From: Prescottella equi
GTDB lineage: Bacteria; Actinomycetota; Actinomycetes; Mycobacteriales; Mycobacteriaceae
Reading direction: 5' to 3'
DNA length: 64,000 nucleotides
NCBI RefSeq assembly: GCF_020171745.1
Contig: NZ_JAIVAH010000025.1
Location: 62,001-126,000, forward strand
Shown here piece by piece: positions 1 to 9,595 of this stretch. Each line of letters starts with the position of its first letter. Positions within the stretch are counted from its first letter, which is position 1. The translations under genes were made by a program, and so were the position numbers. Under the pieces are notes generated by a model, which did not search any database, was not told where the DNA came from, and saw only the letters and a program-made list of their open reading frames with translations.

Positions 1-115
1 GACAGCACACGAACAATTCGGACCCTAACACCGAAAGCCTCGACCGGTCGGTTGGTTGAATGTCAAAACAACTGTGCTGGACGATCTTTCAACTTCAGGC
101 GTTCACATGAAGAGA

Positions 116-1438
116 TCAGCGTGGATCGCACACATCTTGTGAGAGCCGACCGGTGCGGAGGAACTGGGTGACGAGCCCGCCGCAACTCGACCCGACGGTC
201 GACCCGTGCACGCCGTCCTCGATCGTCAGGAGCCGGCCGCCCATCACGGCCTGCGCTTCGAGCGCCCACCCGTACGGGGTGACCGACTCGTCGCGGTGGC
301 CGATGATCAGCAGGTCGGTGCCGGTGTTCGTGGCGGCCGTCGGCTCGACTGGGAGCGGCCAGCCGCTGCACAGGCTGATGCCGGGGACGTCTGAGTCGGC
401 GGGGAATTCGATGCGGCGCTGCGGGTCTCGGCCGAGTCGGGCGTTGAGCTCCAGGTGCTCGGCGAGCTGGACCGCGCCGTCACCGACCGGATCGAGGCTG
501 TTGCAGATGTAAGCGGTGCCCGCGGTCGGATCGAACGCGCGCTCGAGGAAATCGGTGGTCGCCGGGTCGAGCGGGGCGTCGTTGTCGTCCGGTGCCGGGG
601 CGTCGCCGGGCGGCACCTCCGGTTCGTCGGGGGTGACACCGCCGTCGTCCCCGGCGTCGAGCGCGGCCGCGTCGGGCAGCATCTCCGGCGGGACGTCCGG
701 GTCGGCCGCCGCGAGCACGCGCAGGGCGTCGACCGCAGAGGTACCGGTGTAGTCCATGCTGTCGAGGACCACCCGGTGCAGGTACTCGGGAAAGCGGGAC
801 TGCAGTTCGGCGCCGAGGACCGTGCCCCACGAGACGCCGAGGAAGTCGATCGTGTCCAGACCCAACGCCTGCCGCACGGTGTCGAGGTCGTGGGCTGCCG
901 TCGCGGTCGTCAGGCTCGCGACAAAGGCGGGATCGGCATCGACGCAGTCCCGGTTCGCGGCGGAGATCTCGTCGACGTAGGCGGCGAGGCCGTCGTCGTC
1001 CCGGGTGTCCGGCTCGTCGGGTTCGGCGCAGTCGATGCGCGACGAATAGCCGATGCCGCGCAGGTCGACCCCGACGACGGTGCCGCCGAGTCCGAGGCTC
1101 GATGCGACGGTAGCCGCCATGCTGCGGCCCTCCACACCCGGACCGCCGGGGTTGACGAACAGGGTGCGCGCGGCCGGATCGGTTCCCACCACACGGCTGA
1201 GCGCGAGTTCGACGGTCCGGCCGCCGGGGTCGTCGTAATCGAGCGGGACGTCGATCGTCGCGCACTGCAGGCGATCGACGACGTCCTCGTCGACACCCAG
1301 ATCGGTGACGTAGGCGGCCAGGTCCGTGCAGGGTTCCCACGCGACGGTGTCGGCGGCCACCGGTCCGCCGCACCCGGACAGCGCGCCGGCACCGAGCGCC
1401 GCCACGCCTACCCACACCGCCGTCCGACGCACCCTCAC
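116..1438 (-). CDS. Secreted alpha/beta-hydrolase lipoprotein with TAP-like C-terminus
   Basis: Predicted exported serine hydrolase of the tripeptidyl-aminopeptidase/SlpD-like family, 440 aa. A lipobox (LSGC, Cys23) follows a short hydrophobic signal, so it should be anchored on the outer face of the membrane. The oxyanion-region motif NPGGPG lies near residues 96-101, the nucleophile elbow GVSWG puts the catalytic Ser at 203, Asp383 sits in GHRDESVTP, and His411 in DGVHGS completes the triad. Residues 250-290 form an acidic, proline-rich insert. The reading frame stays open about 90 codons upstream; I chose GTG at 1438 because AGAGG lies just before it and the signal peptide begins there. 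Known family members cleave N-terminal peptides or esters; the substrate here is unknown. Confidence 0.88.
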   Translation of the reverse strand: MRVRRTAVWVGVAALGAGALSGCGGPVAADTVAWEPCTDLAAYVTDLGVDEDVVDRLQCATIDVPLDYDDPGGRTVELALSRVVGTDPAARTLFVNPGGPGVEGRSMAATVASSLGLGGTVVGVDLRGIGYSSRIDCAEPDEPDTRDDDGLAAYVDEISAANRDCVDADPAFVASLTTATAAHDLDTVRQALGLDTIDFLGVSWGTVLGAELQSRFPEYLHRVVLDSMDYTGTSAVDALRVLAAADPDVPPEMLPDAAALDAGDDGGVTPDEPEVPPGDAPAPDDNDAPLDPATTDFLERAFDPTAGTAYICNSLDPVGDGAVQLAEHLELNARLGRDPQRRIEFPADSDVPGISLCSGWPLPVEPTAATNTGTDLLIIGHRDESVTPYGWALEAQAVMGGRLLTIEDGVHGSTVGSSCGGLVTQFLRTGRLSQDVCDPR

Positions 1439-1508
1439 CCGATTCCTCTCGTGCCGCCATCGCAAGGCTCCACGGTAGAGGCAACGGGAGAGCACGCAGG
1501 TCGGCCGC

Positions 1509-2285
1509 CTACCGGCGCGCTGCGAGGTGCTCGGACGTCGTCGCGTCGGCCGGGAAGAACGTCTCGATCGCGAGCTCGGACACCGCGACGTCGAGCGGGG
1601 TTCCGAAGACCGTGGTCGTGCTGAGGAACGACAGATCGTGGTCGCCCACCCGCACCCGGAGCGGCACGACGAGCGATGGCCCCGGCTCGGTCCCGTCGAC
1701 CCCACCCGGGTAGCCCGCGAGCTCGATACGGAGCCGGCGCAGCTCGTCGTCGCCGGTCGCCTCGATCTGCCGGTCCAGCCGGTGCAGCACGTGTGCGCGC
1801 CATTGGGCGAGGTTCGTGATCCGCGGCGCCATCCCGTCCGGGTGCAGGCTCAGGCGCAGCACGTTGACGGGCGGCTCCAGCAGCCGGGCGGCGGCGCCGT
1901 CGGTCAGGAGTGCCACGGTGTCGTTCGCATCCACCAGGTTCCAGTGCCGATCGACCACCAGCGCGGGCATCGGGGAGTGCGCCGCCAGGAGGGTCCGGAT
2001 CGCGTCCGAGACGACCGCCATCGGGACGTCGGTCAGCGTGTGTTCCGGAAACGCCGGCGCGAACCCGGCGGCGAGCAGCATCGCATTGCGATCGCGCAGC
2101 GGGATGTCGAGATGGTCACCGAGCCGGAGCAGCATCGCCCGGGTCGGCCGGGCGCGGCCCGTCTCGAGAAAGCTGACGTGCCGGGTCGAGACCTCCGCCC
2201 GATTGGCCAAATCGAGTTGCGTCATCCGTCGGTGCCCGCGCCACCACCGGATCTGATCCCCCACCGGCTGCTGTGTCCGCGACAT
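1509..2285 (-). CDS. MmyB-like helix-turn-helix transcriptional regulator
   Basis: 258-residue DNA-binding protein. An XRE-type HTH spans about residues 10-65, including the recognition-helix region STRHVSFLETGRARPT. It is followed by the MmyB-like ligand-binding domain (PALVVDRHWNLVDAN near residue 105), a PAS-like fold that in other actinobacteria can bind fatty acids. It is divergent from the NTF2-like gene that starts at 2414, and family members are often transcribed away from the gene they control, so that gene is a reasonable target (inference). The start at 2285 places the HTH at the usual distance from the N-terminus. Confidence 0.88.
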   Translation of the reverse strand: MSRTQQPVGDQIRWWRGHRRMTQLDLANRAEVSTRHVSFLETGRARPTRAMLLRLGDHLDIPLRDRNAMLLAAGFAPAFPEHTLTDVPMAVVSDAIRTLLAAHSPMPALVVDRHWNLVDANDTVALLTDGAAARLLEPPVNVLRLSLHPDGMAPRITNLAQWRAHVLHRLDRQIEATGDDELRRLRIELAGYPGGVDGTEPGPSLVVPLRVRVGDHDLSFLSTTTVFGTPLDVAVSELAIETFFPADATTSEHLAARR

Positions 2286-2413
2286 GCCCCGACCCTAGGC
2301 GGTCACGGGGAATACAGCCCATTACCTCCGAGGTAATCGACCCGCGGCAGCCACCTGGGCACGCTCGTTCCCACAGGCCGCGCTCCGACGGCCCATCACG
2401 AAAGGCTCTCGCC

Positions 2414-2779
2414 ATGAACGACTTCGACGCCCTGATCCAGCGCTACCTGGACGTATGGAACGAGACCGACGGCGACAAGCGCGCCGCCCTGGTCGAGGAA
2501 CTGTGGGCCGCCGACGGACGCTACGTCGACCCGATCGGCAGCGCGACCGGGCACGCCGAACTGAGCGCCCTCGTCGGGGCGGTGCAGCAGCAGTTCGACG
2601 GCATGCGGTTCGAACTCGTCGGCGACGTCGACGCCCACCACGACCAGGCCCGGTTCACGTGGGCGCTCGGCCCGGTCGGCGCCGAACCGCTCGTGATCGG
2701 ATTCGACGTCGTCGAGCGCGACCCGAACGGGAAGCTGCGCACCGTCCTGGGGTTCCTCGACAAGGTTCCCGCCGCCTGA
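2414..2779 (+). CDS. NTF2-like / SnoaL-fold protein
   Basis: 121-residue small alpha+beta barrel protein. The opening DALIQRYLDVWNETD and the phrase ADGRYVDPIGSATGHAEL are typical of SnoaL/NTF2-like nuclear-transport-factor-2 folds, which serve as small-molecule isomerases, hydrolases or binding proteins. The frame is open further upstream, but ATG 2414 has an AAAGG ribosome-binding site and starts the conserved helix. It is divergent from the MmyB-like regulator. No catalytic pair can be named with confidence, so the substrate is unknown. Confidence 0.8.
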   Translation: MNDFDALIQRYLDVWNETDGDKRAALVEELWAADGRYVDPIGSATGHAELSALVGAVQQQFDGMRFELVGDVDAHHDQARFTWALGPVGAEPLVIGFDVVERDPNGKLRTVLGFLDKVPAA

Positions 2780-2837
2780 TCACATAGTGAGCAGCCGCAC
2801 GGCGCGACGGACGTGATCGCGCGGGCGTCGTGGACGA

Positions 2838-3335
2838 TCAGACGTGGGAGGCGGCGAGCTCCGCGAGCATCGCCAGGTTCGCCGCCATCCCGTCGCGCCA
2901 CACCGACATCCGGTGCGCGACGATCGCGCCTTCCTTGTCCGGGTGCTGGGCGATGAAGTCGGAGAGCGGGGACCGGCCGGGGCCGGCCTTGGCCCACTGC
3001 CGCACGACGGTGCCGTCACGACCGGGCTCGACCTCGAAACCCCACACGGCGAAGGGCTCCGCGACGGAGCCGACACACCACACCCAACGGCGGCCCTCCT
3101 CGACCTCCACGATCTCCGACTCGGTCTGCCACTCCCCCATCTGCGGGCTGGCGTTGTATCCACGGAATCGGGCGCCGACGGCCACCCCGGTCGCGCCGTC
3201 CAGCCACTCGACCCGCTGCAGTTCGCCGTCGGCGCGGGTGGGCAGTTCGATATCGGTTACCAGCGCCCACGCCCGCTCGGGGCTGCAGGCCAGCCGTTGG
3301 ACGACCTCGACGGTGGGGTTGTCGCTCAGACGCAT
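2838..3335 (-). CDS. SRPBCC (START/Bet v1-like) family protein
   Basis: 165 aa. The pattern VEVVQRLACSPERAWALVTD at the start, then a beta-rich middle and a C-terminal helix (HRMSVWRDGMAANLAMLAEL), matches the polyketide-cyclase/dehydrase SRPBCC fold that binds hydrophobic ligands. GAAGGAG immediately precedes ATG 3335, which fixes the start even though the frame is open upstream. It converges on the NTF2-like gene and is divergent from the amidohydrolase at 3493. The biological ligand cannot be read from sequence. Confidence 0.85.
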   Translation of the reverse strand: MRLSDNPTVEVVQRLACSPERAWALVTDIELPTRADGELQRVEWLDGATGVAVGARFRGYNASPQMGEWQTESEIVEVEEGRRWVWCVGSVAEPFAVWGFEVEPGRDGTVVRQWAKAGPGRSPLSDFIAQHPDKEGAIVAHRMSVWRDGMAANLAMLAELAASHV

Positions 3336-3492
3336 GAGGCTCCTTCGGGTTTCAATCGGCACCTCGCGGACGACGCTGTGCCGACGGCATCGGACCACAC
3401 CGAACGTAACGATCGCACTGCTCGGCCCGGAAGCCGCCCCGCCGCGAGCTCGGAGTCTGGGACGCTGAGATGACGCTGTCGAAGGGAAACCC

Positions 3493-4740
3493 ATGACCGT
3501 GCCCAGCGACATCACGATCGATCCCAGGCTGGTCGACCTCTACAAGGACCTGCACCGGCACCCCGAGCTCGGCTTCCAGGAACATCGGACCGCCGGGATC
3601 GTGGCGGAACATCTACGAAAGTCGGGCTTCGATGTCACCACCGGCGTCGGGCGAACCGGGGTGGTCGGGGTCCTGAAGAACGGCACGGGACCGACCGCGC
3701 TACTTCGCGCAGACATGGACGCGCTGCCACTCCGCGAGGAGACCGGGCTCGACTACGCCAGCACCGTGACAGCTACCGACACCGACGGCGCCACCGTCCC
3801 CGTCGCCCACGCGTGCGGCCACGACCTGCACACCACCTGCCTGCTGGGAGCGGCACGGATACTCGCCGACGACCGGTCACGATGGACGGGCACGTTGCTC
3901 CTCGTGTTCCAGCCTGCCGAGGAACTGGGTGCGGGCGCACAGGCGATGGTGGACGACGGGCTGTTCGACCGTTTCCCGAAGCCCGACGTCGTCCTCGGCC
4001 AGCACGTGTCGCCGCTACCGGCAGGCAAGATCGCCGGGCACCCGGGACCGTCCTACGCGGCATCGGACTCGCTGCGGGTGCGACTCGTCGGCAGGGGCGC
4101 TCACGGGTCGATGCCGGAGACGTCCGTCGACCCGATCGTGATGGCGGCGGCGACGGTGCTGCGCTTGCAGACCGTCATCTCCCGCGAGATCCCCGGAACC
4201 GCAACCGCGGTCCTCACCGTCGGCTCCATCCATGCCGGCGACGCCGCGAACGTCATTCCCGGGCACGCTGAAGTCCAGCTGAACATCCGCAGCTACGACA
4301 CGCGGGTGCGCCAACGCATTCTCGACGGTGTGGACCGCATCGTGCGCGGCGAGGCCGAGACCTCCGGCGCACCCGAGCCCCCGACGATCACCGAGATCGA
4401 GCGGTTCCCCATAGTCACCAACGACCCGGAGGCCCTGCGCACGACCCTCGACGCCGTCGCCACGTGGCTGGGGTCGGACAACATCCTCGACCCGGGTGCG
4501 GGAGCCGGCAGCGAGGATGTCGGCATCCTCGCGACCAGTTCCGGGGCGCCACTGTCCTACTGGCTCCTGGGCGGCGCGGACCCGTCACTCTTCACCACGG
4601 GCGACATGACCGATCCGGCGCTGCTGAAGGTGCCGTCCAACCACTCCCCGCACTACGCGCCGGTGATCGAACCGACACTGTCGATCGGAGTGGCCGCGCT
4701 GGTGACCGCCGCGCGCACGTGGCTGCCGCCGACAGCCTGA
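3493..4740 (+). CDS. M20-family amidohydrolase (hippurate / N-acyl amino acid hydrolase type)
   Basis: 415-residue cytoplasmic metalloenzyme expected to hydrolyse N-acyl amino acids or related amides. Signature elements are in order: HRHPELGFQEHRTA near residue 21, DMDALPL near residue 76, HACGHD near 107, QPAEE near 140 (catalytic Glu and metal ligand), and the dimerisation domain with GRGAHGSMPE near 200. The length is normal for the subfamily (about 400). It follows the SRPBCC gene divergently, with AAGGG a few bases before ATG. Whether it acts on hippurate, indoleacetyl amino acids or a native acyl-peptide is not decidable here. Confidence 0.92.
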   Translation: MTVPSDITIDPRLVDLYKDLHRHPELGFQEHRTAGIVAEHLRKSGFDVTTGVGRTGVVGVLKNGTGPTALLRADMDALPLREETGLDYASTVTATDTDGATVPVAHACGHDLHTTCLLGAARILADDRSRWTGTLLLVFQPAEELGAGAQAMVDDGLFDRFPKPDVVLGQHVSPLPAGKIAGHPGPSYAASDSLRVRLVGRGAHGSMPETSVDPIVMAAATVLRLQTVISREIPGTATAVLTVGSIHAGDAANVIPGHAEVQLNIRSYDTRVRQRILDGVDRIVRGEAETSGAPEPPTITEIERFPIVTNDPEALRTTLDAVATWLGSDNILDPGAGAGSEDVGILATSSGAPLSYWLLGGADPSLFTTGDMTDPALLKVPSNHSPHYAPVIEPTLSIGVAALVTAARTWLPPTA

Positions 4741-4755
4741 GTCGGCCGTCGTCCG

Positions 4756-5571
4756 TCAGCGCCGCCGCCGGAACCCGCTGCCCAGCGCGCGGTAGCATTC
4801 GTCCAGATCGCGCAGGGCCGCAACCACTTCGGACTCGCCCGCGACGGCCTCGTCCGCACCCGCGCGAAGCACCTTGCGCAGCAACATCGCATCCAGGTCG
4901 TCGGGCGCGGCGGCGAACTCGATCTCGGGCAGGTGCTCGTACCGCACGGCGTCGCCGAAGTGGTCGTCGGTGTGCGCGGTGCCGGTCTCGTCGTCCTCGC
5001 CGCCGACGGCCCGCATCAGCGTGTCGAGGTCGAGCCCGCGCACCTTCAGCATCGTCAGCGGTTCACGGTCGACGCGCTCGGCGAGCAGGTACGCCACCGC
5101 GGCGACGTGCTTGCACGGCCAGCCGGGATCGGGGCAGGTACAGTCGAAGTCGAGTTCCCGTCCACCGTCGGGCAGCAGCATCGGCGCCAGCTCCTGCGGG
5201 ACCGCCCCGGACGCGAGCGCGGCGAGCGTGCCGGGAGTGGAGCGGATCGTCTCGACCAGTTCGGCGGTGTGTTCGTCGTCGAGCGTGCGCAGCGTCAGCA
5301 CCGCGGTGAACGGCGTGATCTGGCTGCCCTGCACCTCGCCGATGATCCGGCCGGCCGCGATGTCCAGCGCCACCACCTGCCCACCGCGGGCGTAGGTGCG
5401 GCCGCGGCTCAGTCGCCCGCTGTCGCCGACCTTCTCGAGCGCCTCGATCAGCGCCCGCCCCCACCATCCGCGTGCGAATGTGCCTCGCTTGGAGACCGAT
5501 TCGACGCCGCCGACGACGGGCCGGCGCTTGCCGAAGGCGCTGAAGTCGGGGCGACCGCGTTGCGGGCTCAT
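4756..5571 (-). CDS. SWIM zinc-finger protein
   Basis: 271 aa. A SWIM zinc finger (CxCx(n)CxH) is visible as FDCTCPDPGWPCKH near residues 140-155, preceded by the actinobacterial N-terminal block that begins with a conserved FAxGWWG-like run (TFARGWWGRALIEAL). SWIM domains bind DNA or protein. Its ATG overlaps the stop of the SNF2 helicase upstream by four bases, so the two are translationally coupled and probably act together in chromosome maintenance. The frame extends about 80 codons upstream inside the helicase gene; ATG 5571 is preferred because of the ATGA overlap. Confidence 0.9.
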   Translation of the reverse strand: MSPQRGRPDFSAFGKRRPVVGGVESVSKRGTFARGWWGRALIEALEKVGDSGRLSRGRTYARGGQVVALDIAAGRIIGEVQGSQITPFTAVLTLRTLDDEHTAELVETIRSTPGTLAALASGAVPQELAPMLLPDGGRELDFDCTCPDPGWPCKHVAAVAYLLAERVDREPLTMLKVRGLDLDTLMRAVGGEDDETGTAHTDDHFGDAVRYEHLPEIEFAAAPDDLDAMLLRKVLRAGADEAVAGESEVVAALRDLDECYRALGSGFRRRR

Positions 5572-8369
5572 TCGCCGACCGCCTCGTCGCCGAGGATCAG
5601 CAGGTCGTGCAGTTGATCGGCACTCATCTCGGTGATCCACTTCTCGCCGGTGCCGACCGCGAGATCGGCGAGTTCCTGCTTGTTCGAGATCATCGCGTCG
5701 ATCCGTTCCTCGAGCGTGCCGACGCAGACCAGTTTGCGGACCTGCACGTCGCGGCGCTGCCCGATCCGGAAGGCCCGGTCGGTGGCCTGGTTCTCCACGG
5801 CCGGGTTCCACCACCGGTCCAAGTGCACCACGTGATTGGCGGCGGTCAGGTTCAGGCCGGTGCCACCGGCCTTGAGGGACAGCAGCATGATCGGCGGCCC
5901 GTCGTCACCCTGGAACCGCTCCACCATCCGGTCCCGGCGAGCCTTGGGCACCCCGCCGTGCAGGAACGGCACGTCGGTCCCGAACCGCTCCTCGAGATAC
6001 GGCACCACCAGGTCGCCGAACTCCCGGAACTGCGTGAACAGCAGCGCACGTTCACCGTCGGCGGTGACCGAGTCGAGGATGTCCTCGACCAGGCCGAGCT
6101 TGCCGGAGCGGTGCCGGCCGCGGCGCAGCACGCCGGACCCGTCGCCGAGGAAGTGCGCCGGATGGTTGCACACCTGCTTGAGGCGGGTGAGCGCGGAGAG
6201 CACCGCACCCTTGCGCTGCATCCCCTCGGTGTCCTTGATCTTCTTGAGCATGTCGTCGACCACCGCCCGGTACAGCGCGGCCTGCTCCACGGTGAGGTTC
6301 GCCCGCACCGTCATCTCCTGCTTCTCCGGCAGATCCGAGATGACGGCGGGATCGGTCTTGACCCGGCGCAGGATGAACGGCGACGTCACCGCCCGCAACC
6401 GGGTCACGGCGGCCTCGTCCTGCTCCCGCTCGATCGGCACGGCGAAGCGGGCCCGGAAAGCCTGTGGGCTGCCGAGCATTCCGCGGTTGACGAAGTCGAG
6501 GATCGACCGCAGCTCGTCGAGCCGGTTCTCCACCGGGGTGCCGGTGAGGGCGATGCGATGCTCGGCCGGGATCGCCCGGGCCGCGCGGGCCTGCGCGGTC
6601 GCCGAGTTCTTGATGTGCTGCGCCTCGTCGAGCACCACGCGGCGCCACGCCTGCTCCCCCAGCGCCTCCACGTCGCGGGCGAGCAGCGAGTAGGTCGTGA
6701 TGAACAGGTCGCAGGAGCGGACGGCGGCGGCCAGGTTGTCGCCGCGGCTGCGGTCGGCGCCGTGGTGGACGTGCACGCGCAGGTCGGGCACGAACCGCGC
6801 GGCCTCACGCTGCCAGTTACCCACCACCGACATCGGGCACACCAGCAGCGTCGGGGTGTCGGCGCGTTCGTGCGCGAGCAGCGCCAGCAACTGCACCGTC
6901 TTGCCCAGACCCATGTCGTCGGCGAGCACGGCTCCGAGTCCGGTCTCGCTCATGAACGCCAGCCAGTCCAGTCCGCGCTGCTGGTAGTGCCGCAGATCGG
7001 CGTGCAGCCCGGCGGGTTTCGGCACCGGCGTCGGCTCGAGGGTGCCGTCGAGCAGCGTGCCGACCCAGCCGGTGGCGTACACCTCGTCGACCGGCACCGG
7101 CGGCCGCTCCGCCTCGGTGAGCTGCCCGAGGAGACCACTCAGCGTGCCGTCCTCACCCGAATTACGCTGCGTCACATAGCGGGCCGCCTGCGCCAGCACG
7201 GTGGCATCGGCCTGCACCCACTGCCCCCGCAGCCGCACCAGGTCACTCTGGGTGTCGGCGAGCCGGGTCAGTTCGTCGGGGGTGAGGACGATGTCGCCGA
7301 GCGCGAGTTCCCAGTCGTAGCCGACGATCTCGTTCATGCCGACGGCCCGGTCCTCAGCCGCGGCGGGCACCGGGGGCGACGACACCTTCACCCGCAGCGA
7401 CGGCGACGCCGCCGCCCACGCGCGCGGCAGCAGCAGCGCGACGCCGGCGTGCTCGAGCGCCCGCGCCCCGTGCAGCACGAGGTCGGTGACGACCGGAGTC
7501 GGCAGCAGCAGGTCGAGACTGTCCGGGTCGGTCGGCAGGTCCCGCAGCCGTGGGTAGGCCGCGACCGCGGCGGCCAGCTTCCGGACCGCGATCTCGAGCA
7601 GCCGGGACTCGGTGCGGTGCAAGCGGATCGGCGCAGGCGCCTCACCCTCGGCGCGCAGGCACACCTGCAGGCGCCACAGCGCGTCGTCGGCGAGGTCGAA
7701 CTCGTCGCCCGCCTCGGGCTCGAGCAGCCGGAGCACCAGTTCCGGCTCGTCCACGGTGAGGCTCTCGCGCCACGCGTCGAGCCCGCTCGCCATCTTGTGG
7801 TTGCCGCCCTCGTAGGGCTCGCCGCGCAGCAGCGCCCGCAGCAGCGGGTGTTCCGCGTCCCGGTCCCCGAGCAGGTCGCGGACGACGGCGTCGGTGAGTT
7901 CGCCGACGAAGTCGTCGAGGATCTCGCGTGGGGTGCCCTCGAACCGCTGCACCGGCGGCATCGCGGACGCCAGCTCGGCCAGCCACGCGCGCTGTCGCTC
8001 GCCGCCGAGCAGCCGCCACCGCGGCCACCAGTGCCCCTCGGTCCGGTACAGCTCGGGCACCACCCGGCCGGCCCGCGCCCACCGTTCGACGCCGCGGGCG
8101 ACGTGCGCGAGGTACCGCAGGTCACCGGAGATGCCCGGCGCGTCGTCCGGGACGGCGAGCAGGACGTCGGCGGCCTCGGCCGGCGCGAGCGCGAGGACCG
8201 GGACGCGCTGCTGGCTGACCCCGACGGCGGCGGGCACGTGCACGGTGTGATGCCGCCGGAAGCGCCGACGCAGCACCCGCGCGAGGGGCTCGGGTAAATC
8301 GGGCAGCTCGGAATCCGGGCCCCGCCACAGCATGAGGCCCGCGCCCGGCGACCAGAGCCCGTGCAGCAT
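5568..8369 (-). CDS. SNF2/RapA-family DEAD/DEAH-box helicase (HelZ-like)
   Basis: About 933 aa. An N-terminal actinobacterial domain is followed by the SNF2 ATPase core: Walker A DDMGLGKT, DEAQH motif II, LTGTPVENRL motif III, and the C-terminal helicase lobe ending in ATDRAFRIGQ (motif VI). These enzymes translocate on double-stranded DNA and remodel protein-DNA complexes. The family resemblance is to mycobacterial HelZ, whose N-terminus starts with a similar hydrophobic LHGxW run; this makes ATG 8369 (MLHGLW) the likely start although the frame is open to 8468, inside the divergent gene. It is coupled to the SWIM protein through a 4-base overlap. Confidence 0.92.
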   Translation of the reverse strand: MLHGLWSPGAGLMLWRGPDSELPDLPEPLARVLRRRFRRHHTVHVPAAVGVSQQRVPVLALAPAEAADVLLAVPDDAPGISGDLRYLAHVARGVERWARAGRVVPELYRTEGHWWPRWRLLGGERQRAWLAELASAMPPVQRFEGTPREILDDFVGELTDAVVRDLLGDRDAEHPLLRALLRGEPYEGGNHKMASGLDAWRESLTVDEPELVLRLLEPEAGDEFDLADDALWRLQVCLRAEGEAPAPIRLHRTESRLLEIAVRKLAAAVAAYPRLRDLPTDPDSLDLLLPTPVVTDLVLHGARALEHAGVALLLPRAWAAASPSLRVKVSSPPVPAAAEDRAVGMNEIVGYDWELALGDIVLTPDELTRLADTQSDLVRLRGQWVQADATVLAQAARYVTQRNSGEDGTLSGLLGQLTEAERPPVPVDEVYATGWVGTLLDGTLEPTPVPKPAGLHADLRHYQQRGLDWLAFMSETGLGAVLADDMGLGKTVQLLALLAHERADTPTLLVCPMSVVGNWQREAARFVPDLRVHVHHGADRSRGDNLAAAVRSCDLFITTYSLLARDVEALGEQAWRRVVLDEAQHIKNSATAQARAARAIPAEHRIALTGTPVENRLDELRSILDFVNRGMLGSPQAFRARFAVPIEREQDEAAVTRLRAVTSPFILRRVKTDPAVISDLPEKQEMTVRANLTVEQAALYRAVVDDMLKKIKDTEGMQRKGAVLSALTRLKQVCNHPAHFLGDGSGVLRRGRHRSGKLGLVEDILDSVTADGERALLFTQFREFGDLVVPYLEERFGTDVPFLHGGVPKARRDRMVERFQGDDGPPIMLLSLKAGGTGLNLTAANHVVHLDRWWNPAVENQATDRAFRIGQRRDVQVRKLVCVGTLEERIDAMISNKQELADLAVGTGEKWITEMSADQLHDLLILGDEAVGE

Positions 8370-8457
8370 GTCGTCCATCCAACCAGCCGCCGCCGACATC
8401 CCTGGATTCCAGCCCGCCACCAGGCCCATACTGGGCGCAGAGGGAAGGTCGGCACCG

Positions 8458-8775
8458 ATGACGATCATGCTTCAGGTCTTCGAACAGGTGTACTCGCCGA
8501 GCACGCCGTGGCAGGAGCGCAAGGTGGCCTTCGTCGACGCCGATCACATCGTCGCGATGCGCCTGGACGGCCAGGCCGGGGTCTGGCTCGACGTCACCAA
8601 ACAGGGCGAATCGCACCGCCTGGCCACCACCCGCACCCCGGAGCAGGCGATCGGCTTCCTCCTGAGCGTCTTCGGCAAGATCGCCGAGTGCCGACAGAAC
8701 GGCGGGTCGTGGCTCATCGGGCACGACGGCGTGGACGCCGGATCCCTCCATGCCGCGAAGTTCCCGCACTCCTGA
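8458..8775 (+). CDS. Conserved small protein of unknown function
   Basis: 105 residues, soluble, with no signal peptide or membrane segment. The composition suggests a compact alpha/beta fold (FVDADHIVAMRLDGQAG; TPEQAIGFLLSVFGKIA). GGAAGG lies about 10 bases before ATG 8458, and a second in-frame ATG at 8467 is possible. It is divergent from the SNF2 helicase and upstream of a secreted nuclease. I do not recognise the family. Confidence 0.7.
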   Translation: MTIMLQVFEQVYSPSTPWQERKVAFVDADHIVAMRLDGQAGVWLDVTKQGESHRLATTRTPEQAIGFLLSVFGKIAECRQNGGSWLIGHDGVDAGSLHAAKFPHS

Positions 8776-8853
8776 CCGATCCCGTCCGGCCGATGCTGTC
8801 GGTCCCGTCCGGCACACTGGCCGCGACAGGTGGCCGTCCGGGGAGGGGCAGCG

Positions 8854-9552
8854 GTGGGACGTGGTCGGATTCTGTTCGGTGCAGGGGCCGTCGCCCTGGC
8901 CTGCGTATCGTGCGGCACAGCGCCCGGTGCCGTCGAACCCGCGCCGGGCAGTCCGTCCCGCACCGCGGTCGACAACCTGCTCGCCCGGGTCGAGGTCGTG
9001 GCCGCCCGGCCCGACGTCGCCGGTTACGAGCGCGGCTGCCGGACCGGGCAGGGCTGCGTGTTCGGCCCGTCCTGGTCCGACGACCACACCGGGCCCGGCG
9101 GCCACGACGGCTGCGACACCCGCAACAACGTGCTCGCGGCCGATCTCACCGACGTCGAGTTCCGCGACGGCACCCGGGACTGCGTCGTGGTCGCGGGCAC
9201 ACTGGCCGACCCGTACTCGGGGCGGACCGTCGCCTTCACCAAGCAGGACGCAAACGCCGTGCAGATCGACCACGTGTACCCGCTCGCCGCGGCGTGGGAC
9301 ATGGGAGCCGCCTCGTGGCCGATCGAACGACGCCGCGACTTCGCGAACGACGTCACCTACAACCTGCTGGCCGTGAGCGGACCGGAGAACCAGGCCAAAC
9401 GGGACAGCACGCCGTCGGGCTGGTTGCCGTCCGATCCGGCCTACCGCTGCTTCTACGTCGGCAAGTACCTGGGCGTGGCGGTCCGCTACAGCCTGCCGAT
9501 CACCGTGGGCGATCGGGATGCGATCGCCGACGTCGCCGCCACCTGCGGATGA
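8854..9552 (+). CDS. Secreted HNH-type endonuclease (DUF1524/GmrSD-like)
   Basis: 232 aa with an N-terminal hydrophobic segment ending in a possible lipobox (ACVSCG), so it is exported or lipid-anchored. The catalytic region reads DHVYPLAAAWDMGA, then RRDFANDVTYNLLAV and NQAKRDSTPSGWLP, the His-Asn arrangement of DUF1524 HNH nucleases. GGGGAGGGG ends six bases before GTG 8854, which sets the start; an upstream GTG at 8830 lacks such a site. Family members degrade extracellular nucleic acid, probably for nutrient recovery or competence; the role here is inferred. Confidence 0.87.
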   Translation: MGRGRILFGAGAVALACVSCGTAPGAVEPAPGSPSRTAVDNLLARVEVVAARPDVAGYERGCRTGQGCVFGPSWSDDHTGPGGHDGCDTRNNVLAADLTDVEFRDGTRDCVVVAGTLADPYSGRTVAFTKQDANAVQIDHVYPLAAAWDMGAASWPIERRRDFANDVTYNLLAVSGPENQAKRDSTPSGWLPSDPAYRCFYVGKYLGVAVRYSLPITVGDRDAIADVAATCG

Positions 9553-9595
9553 CGAGTCGCCGACACGAGCCCCGGTCGCCGGTTAGCGTGGACGG

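Noticed and set aside
1-115. Possible gene at the left edge
   Set aside because: No supported frame; the short minus-strand frame is out of register with the hydrolase and lacks protein features.
5607-8297. An 896-codon open frame on the plus strand
   Set aside because: It is antisense to the SNF2 helicase; high GC keeps the complementary frame open, and the translation is Arg/His/Gly-rich with no motif.
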